From: Bacteroidota bacterium
GTDB lineage: Bacteria > Bacteroidota > Bacteroidia > Chitinophagales > BACL12
DNA length: 64,000 bases
Reading direction: 5' to 3'
Assembly (NCBI GenBank): GCA_016706255.1
Contig: JADJJZ010000015.1
Span: 12,929 to 76,928 of the forward strand
The notes under the pieces are model-generated. The model worked only from the letters and a program-made list of their open reading frames with translations. It did not search any database and was not told where the DNA came from. A program made the translations under genes and the position numbers. Of this stretch, positions 25,926-33,499 are shown in pieces. The number at the start of each line of letters is the position of its first letter. Positions within the stretch are counted from its first letter, which is position 1.

Positions 25926-27373
25926 TAATTTTTAGGAATGTCTTTTAGTATTTCCAATAAAAATTTCCAGAATTTTTGAACAGAATTAATATTCACTTTT
26001 TCATCAGGTGAATGCGGATGTTTAATTGTTGGACCAAATGAAATCATATCCATACCATGATATCGCTCCCCTAAAATACCACATTCAAGTCCGGCATGAA
26101 TGGCCATTACGTGTGGTTTTTCACCAAATAATTCAGCATATTTATTTTCCATCAGTTTTAAAATAGCAGAATCCGGATTCGGTGCCCAGCCTGGATAAGC
26201 GCCTGCGTGTTCAACATCGCAACCCATTAATTTTAAAGGTGCTCCAACCGTATAGGCAACATTATATTTTGCAGATTCTACAGATGAACGCTGTAAACTT
26301 TGTGTTATAAATTTTCCATCTTTAATAGATACACGTGCAAATGATGATGATGTTTCCACTAAACCCGGAATTGCCGAACTCATGCAAAATACACCGTTAT
26401 GCACTGACTGAATTGCGGTAGTAATTTTTTGCGTATCTGATTTACTTAAAACAGCAGTTGGCAAATCTGTTTTTGATATTACAATATTTAAGCCTTCATC
26501 TTGTAAGGCATATTCATTTTTAATTGCTTCAGCGCGATTATTAAATTCGGTTACATAACTTTCATCTGTTACAATAATTGTAGCAAACGATTCACGCGGA
26601 ATAGCATTGCGTAAACTTCCACCATCAATGGTAACAATTTGCAAACCAAATTTTTCGCACTGATACATCATGCGATTCATAATTTTGTTTGCGTTACCTC
26701 GCTCCAAATGAATATCTACCCCACTATGTCCACCTTTTAAACCATTTACTGTTATTTGATAAGCAATTGCGCCTGCAGGCGTATTTTCGGAAGTGTAATT
26801 ATACATCGTATTGGTATCTATACCACCGGCACAACCAATTGAAAACTCATCATCGTCTTCAGTATCCAGGTTAAGCAATATTTTACCCTCCAATAAACCT
26901 TTATCCAGTTTAAATGCACCTGTCATGCCCGTTTCTTCATCAATTGTAAATAAAGCCTCTAAAGCAGGGTGCGGAATATCAGTAGATGTAAGTAAACTCA
27001 TTATTGAAGCAACACCAATACCATTATCGGCACCCAAAGTTGTTCCTTTTGCTTTTACCCATTCACCATCAATATAAGATTGAATTCCCTGTGTGCTGAA
27101 ATCAAAATTTGTGTCGGAATTTTTTTGATGTACCATATCAAGGTGCGACTGTAATACAACAGTTTTGCGGTCTTCCATGCCAGCAGTTGCCGGTTTGTAG
27201 ATAATCACATTTCCAATACTGTCTACTACTGTTTTCAGGCCTAAACCTTCACCAAAGGCCTTCATAAAAGCAATTATACGCTCTTCTTTTTTTGAGGGAC
27301 GGGGAATGGCATTTATATCTTCGAAATGATTCCAAAGTGCTGCTGGTTGCAGAGATCTTACTGTATCAGACAT
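25925..27373 (-). CDS. pepD: Aminoacyl-histidine dipeptidase (cytosolic non-specific dipeptidase)
   Basis: 482 residues, family length. Metal and catalytic motifs of the M20 peptidase PepD are in order: HLDMVHQKN (His and Asp ligands), GADNGIGVASI (bridging Asp), DEETGMTGA (general base Glu and metal Glu), NLDTEDDDEF and the late MAIHAGLECGILGERYHGMDMISFGPTIKHPHSPDE with ligand His. The enzyme hydrolyses Xaa-His and other dipeptides in the cytoplasm using two zinc ions. It is followed by a SnoaL-like gene through a TAATG overlap. The following intergenic stretch is short. Confidence 0.93.
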   Translation of the reverse strand: MSDTVRSLQPAALWNHFEDINAIPRPSKKEERIIAFMKAFGEGLGLKTVVDSIGNVIIYKPATAGMEDRKTVVLQSHLDMVHQKNSDTNFDFSTQGIQSYIDGEWVKAKGTTLGADNGIGVASIMSLLTSTDIPHPALEALFTIDEETGMTGAFKLDKGLLEGKILLNLDTEDDDEFSIGCAGGIDTNTMYNYTSENTPAGAIAYQITVNGLKGGHSGVDIHLERGNANKIMNRMMYQCEKFGLQIVTIDGGSLRNAIPRESFATIIVTDESYVTEFNNRAEAIKNEYALQDEGLNIVISKTDLPTAVLSKSDTQKITTAIQSVHNGVFCMSSAIPGLVETSSSFARVSIKDGKFITQSLQRSSVESAKYNVAYTVGAPLKLMGCDVEHAGAYPGWAPNPDSAILKLMENKYAELFGEKPHVMAIHAGLECGILGERYHGMDMISFGPTIKHPHSPDEKVNINSVQKFWKFLLEILKDIPKN

Positions 27374-27451
27374 GATTTTTGTTTTTGCAGGATAAAGGTA
27401 GTCAAATAATCAAAATGACAACATCGAAAAACTGTAAAAAATGATATAAAA

Positions 27452-28705
27452 TTAATTGTTGTGTAGAAAAACACCGGAATATCGTAAGTGGCCATTTTCA
27501 GTACATAACACAGAAAAAATGCCTGATGGCAGATCAGTTAAATTAATTTGAAATAAATTGCCATTAATTGACTCCTGTTGCAAAATTAATTTGCCTGTAG
27601 CATCATAAATAGCACATCTGGAATTATTCATTGGTTGTTGCGATTGAATAAATAACAAATCTTGTGCAGGATTAGGAAATAATACTAATTTATTTTCCGC
27701 TAAATCATTTACACCGGCAACAATAAATAATTCCTCACATTTTGTATCAGGACCACCAATGTTTGTGGCTGTTAGGCAAACTAAATAACTACCATCATCA
27801 GCATATACATGTATTGGATTTTGTTCCGTTGATATTTCGCCATCACCAAAATCCCAGTTCCACAATATAGGATCATTGGTAGATAAATCAACAAACGCAA
27901 CACCAAGGTCGATGATTAAATAATCAAAATCAGCTACCGGAAACGGATAAGCATAAATTATGGAAACCTCCTGACAATAAGTATTTGAGCCGCCTGCATT
28001 GGTTGCAGTTAAGCACACATTAAAAGTTCCATTATCAGTATAACTGTGCTCCGGATTTTGTTCAGTTGATGTAGTGCCATCACCAAAATCCCAATACCAT
28101 TCAAAAGGGTCGAGTGTAGAATTATCGATAAAAGTAACTGTTGGATCACCACTAAAAGTAAAGGCAGCCACAGTTGTTGTATAAGTGGTAATGGAAACTG
28201 TTTTACAGGTATAGTTTGTGCCGCCGGGATTTCCTACCGATAAACAGGCATTGTATTCGCCATTAGTTAAATAAGTATGGGTGGGATTTACATCAGCGCT
28301 AATATCTCCATCACCAAAAAACCAATCCCATGTTGTCGGAAAATTTGTACTCATATCCGTAAACATGACAGTTGGATCACCACTAAAACTAAAATCGGCG
28401 GAAGGCGCATAATAGGTAATTAGTGTATCACAAAAATTATCGCTGCCATCAGGATTGGTGGTTTCCAGACAAACCGTGTAAATACCTGGGAGATCGTAGT
28501 GATGAAATGGATGTAAATCGGTTGATGTGGCTCCATCACCAAAATCCCAAAAATAGGTTTCACCCTCAATACTTTCGTTTAGAAAAAACACATCTGCACC
28601 AATACCTACAAATTCAATGTAATAGGAAAAGTCTGCAAGAGGTATATCTGCAGCAGCGCGGTTCATGCCAAAAAGTAAAAGTAAACTGCCTAGTGTCCAT
28701 TTCAT
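27452..28705 (-). CDS. Secreted protein with four PKD domains and T9SS sorting domain
   Basis: 417 residues from ATG 28705 (MKWTLGSLLLLFG), which gives a signal peptide ending AAADI; the frame extends to 28762 without leader character. Four PKD domains follow, each with the FGDG turn: WDFGDGATS, WFFGDGDIS, WDFGDGTTS and WDFGDGEIS, spaced about 80 residues. The last 75 residues are a T9SS sorting domain (LFPNPAQDLLFIQS). The four PKD units are similar at DNA level around this turn. There is no catalytic domain; PKD-rich proteins of Bacteroidota usually act in surface adhesion or as carriers. Confidence 0.88.
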   Translation of the reverse strand: MKWTLGSLLLLFGMNRAAADIPLADFSYYIEFVGIGADVFFLNESIEGETYFWDFGDGATSTDLHPFHHYDLPGIYTVCLETTNPDGSDNFCDTLITYYAPSADFSFSGDPTVMFTDMSTNFPTTWDWFFGDGDISADVNPTHTYLTNGEYNACLSVGNPGGTNYTCKTVSITTYTTTVAAFTFSGDPTVTFIDNSTLDPFEWYWDFGDGTTSTEQNPEHSYTDNGTFNVCLTATNAGGSNTYCQEVSIIYAYPFPVADFDYLIIDLGVAFVDLSTNDPILWNWDFGDGEISTEQNPIHVYADDGSYLVCLTATNIGGPDTKCEELFIVAGVNDLAENKLVLFPNPAQDLLFIQSQQPMNNSRCAIYDATGKLILQQESINGNLFQINLTDLPSGIFSVLCTENGHLRYSGVFLHNN

Positions 28706-28929
28706 ATAAGTAAATGTAAGGCTGTAAAATTTAATTTCCGAATAATTATTGATGTTTAACATATTGATGAACTGAAGATTGACATAGTTCCGGCTGGTCT
28801 TAAACAGTTTACGAATTGGTCATTGGAAAACATTTTCAATAAAAAATTAAATAATTGATTGAAGCTTAAATGATAATGCCCTCGAAATGATGTGCTGTTA
28901 AATTTATTTTGTAATTTCGAAAACGATTT

Positions 28930-29772
28930 ATGAAAAGAATTATATGTAATGTTTTTATTGGCTTGATTTTTTGTTTTGGACAGAAGGGGTTTGCACAATT
29001 ATTTCCTGTAATGAGTTATAATATTCGATACGACAATCCTGCAGATGGTGAAAATAGTTGGGATAACAGGAAGGCAGATTTAGTTGCTATGTTACAACAA
29101 ACACATCCTTATATTTTGGGTATTCAGGAAGGACTTTTTCAACAGGTGCAATACATCGATAAAGCATTGGTTCAATATAAATTTATAGGTGTTGGCCGTG
29201 AGGATGGTAAACAAAAAGGTGAGTTTGCAGCGATATATTATGATACTTCAAAATTGGAGCTGATGGCAGGTGGAACATTTTGGCTTTCTGCTTCAGGCGA
29301 TACAGCATCTACAGGCTGGGATGCAGCATTACCAAGAATTTGCACATATGGATTATTCAAAATGATTGAAACAGGTAAACAATTTTACGTGTTTAATTGC
29401 CATTTCGATCATATTGGGGAAGAGGCACGATTATCATCTGCAAAATTAATTAAACAAAAAATAGATGCACTTAATATTACTAATTATCCGGTAATATGGT
29501 TGGGCGATTTTAATTGTTTGCCGGATAGTGCGCCAATAAAATATATAACCCAATATTATGATGATTGTAGAGTAAACTCGAAATTTCACTTTGATGAAAA
29601 TGAAGGCACTTTTAATGGTTTCGATGTAAACGCGGAGCCAACAAAACGGATTGATTATATGTTTGTCAAGAAAATAAATATTGATATGTATATTGCTATT
29701 GCCACTAAAAGAAAAAATGGCTTATGGATTTCCGATCACTTGCCAATTGAGGCATGGATTGAGCTGCTTTAA
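28930..29772 (+). CDS. Secreted endonuclease/exonuclease/phosphatase (EEP) family protein
   Basis: 280 residues. A signal peptide ends near residue 22 (GFAQL). The EEP motifs are complete: MSYNIRYDNPADGENSWDNR, GIQEGL (metal-binding Glu), FNCHFDHIG with catalytic His, WLGDFNCLP (Asp/Asn) and KRIDYMFV plus ISDHLPIEAWI (final Asp-His pair). The family cleaves phosphodiester or phosphomonoester bonds with Mg2+. As an exported protein it may degrade extracellular nucleic acid or phospholipid head groups, which the sequence does not settle. A stand-alone transcript is likely, since the next gene starts 35 bases later with separate content. Confidence 0.9.
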   Translation: MKRIICNVFIGLIFCFGQKGFAQLFPVMSYNIRYDNPADGENSWDNRKADLVAMLQQTHPYILGIQEGLFQQVQYIDKALVQYKFIGVGREDGKQKGEFAAIYYDTSKLELMAGGTFWLSASGDTASTGWDAALPRICTYGLFKMIETGKQFYVFNCHFDHIGEEARLSSAKLIKQKIDALNITNYPVIWLGDFNCLPDSAPIKYITQYYDDCRVNSKFHFDENEGTFNGFDVNAEPTKRIDYMFVKKINIDMYIAIATKRKNGLWISDHLPIEAWIELL

Positions 29773-29807
29773 AATATATTTTCAATTTTTTCGTCTTTAA
29801 TTTCACC

Positions 29808-30281
29808 ATGGAAAACCGTTTAATTCTTACATCAAAAACCAGTGTGGCATATAGCATGACGCTTGTTGTGTTTATGTTTTTTGCGGTGATTGGCATTGTT
29901 ATTTTTTCACACATTGAGTCTAAATGGTCACCTTACTTCCAGGGCTTTATTGCTATTGGATATTTATTGTACGTGCTTGATTACATCTTTTCAAACAGAC
30001 GTGTTTATTTTTATATTGACCATATGATAATAAAATACACATTTACGCGTAAAGTAAAAAGGATAGATTATAATGAATTTGTTAATTTTTTATACGAGCC
30101 TAATTTAAAACCCAGCAGATTAATTCGGAGAACAATAAGTGAAAATGGTTTAATTAAAATTGAAATAAAAGATAAACCCCCTTTCAGACTTTCTGAAATG
30201 CAGTTCGAAAATTTTTCTATCATGCGCGTGTTGCTGCAGGAAGTAATACGAGATGAGTTTAATCCTGATGAATGGTATTAA
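29808..30281 (+). CDS. Membrane protein with PH-like cytoplasmic domain
   Basis: 157 residues. Two membrane helices lie at about residues 15-35 and 45-62, followed by a soluble part with alternating strands (VYFYIDHMIIKYTFTRKVKRIDYNEFVNFLYEP, GLIKIEIKDKPPF) and a final helix. This layout resembles bacterial PH-like (bPH) membrane proteins. Nothing more specific is recognised. It is 35 bases after the EEP gene on the same strand. Confidence 0.6.
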   Translation: MENRLILTSKTSVAYSMTLVVFMFFAVIGIVIFSHIESKWSPYFQGFIAIGYLLYVLDYIFSNRRVYFYIDHMIIKYTFTRKVKRIDYNEFVNFLYEPNLKPSRLIRRTISENGLIKIEIKDKPPFRLSEMQFENFSIMRVLLQEVIRDEFNPDEWY

Positions 30282-30352
30282 GCAGATATTAAATGAAGGC
30301 AATTTCCAATATTTATAAATAATTTGTATTATTGCTTATAAAACTATAAAAT

Positions 30353-30739
30353 ATGAAGGCACTACTACTAGGAATCTTATTTAGCATGAGTTTGGGCGTT
30401 TTTGCGCAAGCACCTGATTGCTCAGAGGCAAAGGTGGGCAATTTTGAAATTAAACAGCAAGGCGGATCCACGCAGATTAAACGGACAGAAAAGTATCAAT
30501 ATGAAACTGCGGGTAAAATTAAAATAACCACACGTATTGAATGGACAAGTGATTGTAGTTATAAGCTTATTTTTGTAAAAGCAAACAAAGCTTATTACAA
30601 AGCTACAGGCGCAAAAAAAGGTGATTCAAGCCCTGATGTTTTAGTGGACATTATAAAAAAAGATGGCAACGTTTATTATATTCAGGTTCACGTTGAAGGA
30701 ATGGAACAAATGGATATGAAGCTGATAAAATTGGAATGA
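30353..30739 (+). CDS. Small secreted protein of a conserved Bacteroidota family
   Basis: 128 residues with signal peptide ending near VFAQ (residue 19). The mature part begins APDCSEAKVGNFEIK and continues with IKRTEKYQYETAGKIKITTRIEWTSDCSYKLIFVKANK, a short beta-rich domain with two Cys (CSEAK, DCSY) that may be paired. Similar exported proteins in flavobacteria have often carried a misleading topoisomerase label, which this sequence does not support. The function is unknown. Confidence 0.7.
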   Translation: MKALLLGILFSMSLGVFAQAPDCSEAKVGNFEIKQQGGSTQIKRTEKYQYETAGKIKITTRIEWTSDCSYKLIFVKANKAYYKATGAKKGDSSPDVLVDIIKKDGNVYYIQVHVEGMEQMDMKLIKLE

Positions 30740-30750
30740 TTAAAAACAAT

Positions 30751-30783
30751 TTTCAGATTAAAATTTAATTATTTTATCTGAAA
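30751..30783. terminator. Inverted repeat between convergent genes
   Basis: TTTCAGAT (30751-30758) and ATCTGAAA (30776-30783) pair around an A/T-rich centre that can extend the stem. It overlaps the stop codon of the minus-strand heme-copper gene and lies 12 bases after the plus-strand stop. It may stop both transcripts. Confidence 0.4.
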
Positions 30784-32395
30784 TAATTTGTTGATCATTT
30801 ATTAGTTGAATAATATATAATCCCGGTGTAAATTCAGACAAATCAACTGAAATTATACCGGGATTTATTATTTGATATTGTCCTTTTAAAAAAGTGTGGC
30901 TTTTGCCATTTATATCAGTAATTAAAATTGGTCCATCATAATTTGTCAGGTTCACATTAATAATTAAATTGTCGTTAACGGGGCTGGGATATAATAACAT
31001 TTCAAAGGGCTTCACTTCAGCATCTACAGTTGCAACATTTATATTTAAGCCGATTGTATCATCAACAAAAAAATACATAAAAACAGCCATCTCATCTTCA
31101 GATGTCATTCCAAAACTAACCGGTTCGGGACCATTATTAATAAAGCTGGTTTTAGAAATAAATCCGTTTTTCCATTTAACAGGTAACATGTTATCCCACT
31201 TTCTGGTAGGTGGATGCTGAAAGTCATATATCTCATCTAAACAATCCGGTGCTCCTAAGGTTGCGCCACAGCTTGCATCAAAAATATGATCACCCAGGCT
31301 GCCATCTTCATTACGTTTATAAATATCAAAATCGGAACCGTATTTATGGGTGTGGCTGGTCATTGCCCAAACAAATAATTCATCTTCTCCGTGTCCGTTC
31401 CCGTAAGCAGTATCAACAAATGTATGCGGTAAACTATCGTTTGGAATAAATATATCGGAATTTGATTTACGAATTGTTTGCATTATTTGAATTGCTGTTC
31501 CTGCCGTTTGCGTGTAAACATTTATGTATACTTCACAAGCCAAAGTTTTATCGGGACTGTAATTAATATAATGTGAATTTAAATCCAGTAAAGTATTTGC
31601 CTCCCAACTAAAAGCGGTATGCGGGGGTAAATTCAAACTATCACTAAATTGTTGAGCAAAAACAACATCTACACCTGCAAAATCGGGACCATCATGTAAT
31701 CCGAACGGAACTGTTTCTGCGATAGTTAAATTATTAAATTTATACATCAAAAAATGATGCGAATAACTACTCATTAATGTTTCGAATTTAATTATTTCTG
31801 TAGTTGAGGTAATTTCCGGATCAAATTTGTCCCAATATTCATGTTCTTCACCCGGCCATAAAAAAAACGGGCCAAAATGAATTTGATAACCGGTTCCTGC
31901 TGTTGGAGGTGCGGGCGGTGAGGGAACAGATTGTATACCATCATTATCATAAAAGTCTGCAATAATTGCTTCATCAACTACAAATCCTGTTTCGGGTGCA
32001 CTAAACAAAATCCATTGTCTAACCAACTCGATTTGTTTATTATCCAGTGGCGCTGCATCCTGAGGACATGCGGCACCTTCCCCTGCACTAAGAGCAACAT
32101 CTAATGCAAGCCCGTTATTAATTTTAGAAAACAAAAAACTTTTATACGGATTTCCCGGCTTTACCAGTTTGTAATTTTTACCGGCTGCAGTAATGTTTGT
32201 CGGTGTTACATCATAAAGTTGTGTATACAGGATGTCAGATGTTTCAGTCAGATTTAAACCACTAACATGACCGGGTATATGGCAACTGCTGCAATTGCTT
32301 TGAATAATATTATAAACGGCTTCCCAAGTAGAAGTTTGGCCATAACTGATTGAATAACAGGTAATTAAGACGGTAAGGATAAAATATTTGCGCAT
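30758..32395 (-). CDS. T9SS-exported heme c / copper type II monooxygenase-like protein (paralog)
   Basis: 545 residues, a near full-length paralog of the 5081-6721 protein. A signal peptide ends ISYGQ, then c-heme site CSSCH near residue 35 and the second Cys-rich stretch AACPQDAAPL. Copper landmarks are SHHFLMYKF, LNSHYINYSPD, SHTHKYGSDFDIYKR and SEDEMAVFMYFFVDD, equivalent to the ligands of PHM-type enzymes. The last 80 residues form a T9SS sorting domain (LYPSPVNDNLIINV). Strong conservation of the heme-plus-copper pairing in two copies argues that both are functional and not accidental. The substrate is unknown. Confidence 0.75.
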   Translation of the reverse strand: MRKYFILTVLITCYSISYGQTSTWEAVYNIIQSNCSSCHIPGHVSGLNLTETSDILYTQLYDVTPTNITAAGKNYKLVKPGNPYKSFLFSKINNGLALDVALSAGEGAACPQDAAPLDNKQIELVRQWILFSAPETGFVVDEAIIADFYDNDGIQSVPSPPAPPTAGTGYQIHFGPFFLWPGEEHEYWDKFDPEITSTTEIIKFETLMSSYSHHFLMYKFNNLTIAETVPFGLHDGPDFAGVDVVFAQQFSDSLNLPPHTAFSWEANTLLDLNSHYINYSPDKTLACEVYINVYTQTAGTAIQIMQTIRKSNSDIFIPNDSLPHTFVDTAYGNGHGEDELFVWAMTSHTHKYGSDFDIYKRNEDGSLGDHIFDASCGATLGAPDCLDEIYDFQHPPTRKWDNMLPVKWKNGFISKTSFINNGPEPVSFGMTSEDEMAVFMYFFVDDTIGLNINVATVDAEVKPFEMLLYPSPVNDNLIINVNLTNYDGPILITDINGKSHTFLKGQYQIINPGIISVDLSEFTPGLYIIQLINDQQIISDKIIKF

Positions 32396-32481
32396 AATGG
32401 GTAATGTAGGTTAATCGAAAATACCACTATTTTTCAAATTCTTTAAATTGTTAAACCAATAATTTTTTTTCAATGTTAACT

Positions 32482-32510
32482 TTTGTTTGTAAATGCAACA
32501 GTTATATTTG
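32482..32510 (+). promoter_or_regulatory. Promoter of the secreted cyclophilin gene
   Basis: TTTG (32482-32485), 17-base spacer and a perfect -7 box TATATTTG (32503-32510). The start codon lies 21 bases downstream. Confidence 0.5.
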
Positions 32511-32531
32511 TATGAGTTAAAATTTACATAA

Positions 32532-33332
32532 ATGAAAAAATTATTCTTAGTTGCTTCAGTTTGTTTTGGGATATTAAAGTGCACTACAGTAAATGCACAA
32601 ACAGATATCATATTTTACACAACTATGGGTACATTCGAAGCTGAAATGTATGATACTTTGCAACCGATAACTGCAGGGAATTTTATTGATTTAGTTGAAG
32701 CAGAATTTTATGACGGAATTATTTTTCATCGTGTTGTTGCTGATTTTGTAATTCAGGGAGGTGATCCACTGGGAACAGGTTTTGGTGGACCCGGTTATAC
32801 TATTGAAGATGAATTTGATACATTAGCCAGTAACATAAAAAAGGCTTTAGGTATGGCCAATGCCGGACCAAATACCGGTGGCAGTCAGTTTTATATTAAC
32901 TTGGTGAGCAATACCTATCTTGACCCCAATTATCCTGTATTCGGAATCGTAACAGAAAATTTTGAAGTAGTTGAAGCTATAGGTGAAGTGCCGGTAAATG
33001 CAGCTGATAAACCAATAACCCCGGTTGTTATGGACAGCGTAAGAATTAAAGGAGCAGGTCCCACATCTATTCAAAATAGCACTGCAGATTTAATAAACAT
33101 TTCCATTTCGCCCAACCCTGCATCAGACTTTATAAATATTAATGTTTCCGATTTTGCAGGAAAAAACACCCTCACATTAATAAATAATTCCGGCCAAACA
33201 TTTTGGGAAGCACCATTAACATCTACATTACAAATACCGGTATCCGATTTTGCTGCAGGTAATTATTTTATTGTGGTAAAAGATGAAAGTGGGAGGTTTG
33301 TGGAGGTTAGGAAGTTGGTTGTGGGGAGGTGA
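32532..33332 (+). CDS. Secreted cyclophilin-type peptidylprolyl isomerase with T9SS sorting domain
   Basis: 266 residues. A signal peptide ends near residue 23 (TVNAQ). The cyclophilin fold covers about 25-180: FEAEMYDTLQPITAGNFIDLVEAEFYDGIIFHRVVADFVIQGGDP (catalytic Arg in FHRV, Phe and Gln in FVIQGG), GPGYTIEDEF, ALGMANAGPNTGGSQFYINL and YPVFGIVTENFEVV. The last 80 residues are a T9SS sorting domain (ISPNPASDFININV). It accelerates proline isomerisation during folding. Export beyond the outer membrane is unusual for a cyclophilin and may serve folding of other T9SS cargo at the surface, which is inference. Confidence 0.9.
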   Translation: MKKLFLVASVCFGILKCTTVNAQTDIIFYTTMGTFEAEMYDTLQPITAGNFIDLVEAEFYDGIIFHRVVADFVIQGGDPLGTGFGGPGYTIEDEFDTLASNIKKALGMANAGPNTGGSQFYINLVSNTYLDPNYPVFGIVTENFEVVEAIGEVPVNAADKPITPVVMDSVRIKGAGPTSIQNSTADLINISISPNPASDFININVSDFAGKNTLTLINNSGQTFWEAPLTSTLQIPVSDFAAGNYFIVVKDESGRFVEVRKLVVGR

Positions 33333-33499
33333 GAGTGAGGTGTGACTTTTGGATGAGTTTTTAATATGTACTAAGGGAGTTGTTTTTCAATTTAATTTGT
33401 GTAACGTTTGATTGAAATATAAAAAAAGTTAAAATCAAGCCCGTTATAAGAAAATGCTTAAATGATAAAGCATCCCTTTAACTTTTGACAAATAAAATA

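Noticed and set aside
27700..28620. Repeated DNA blocks as a mobile or tandem element
   Set aside because: The similarity follows the four PKD domains and is confined to codons of the FGDG turn.
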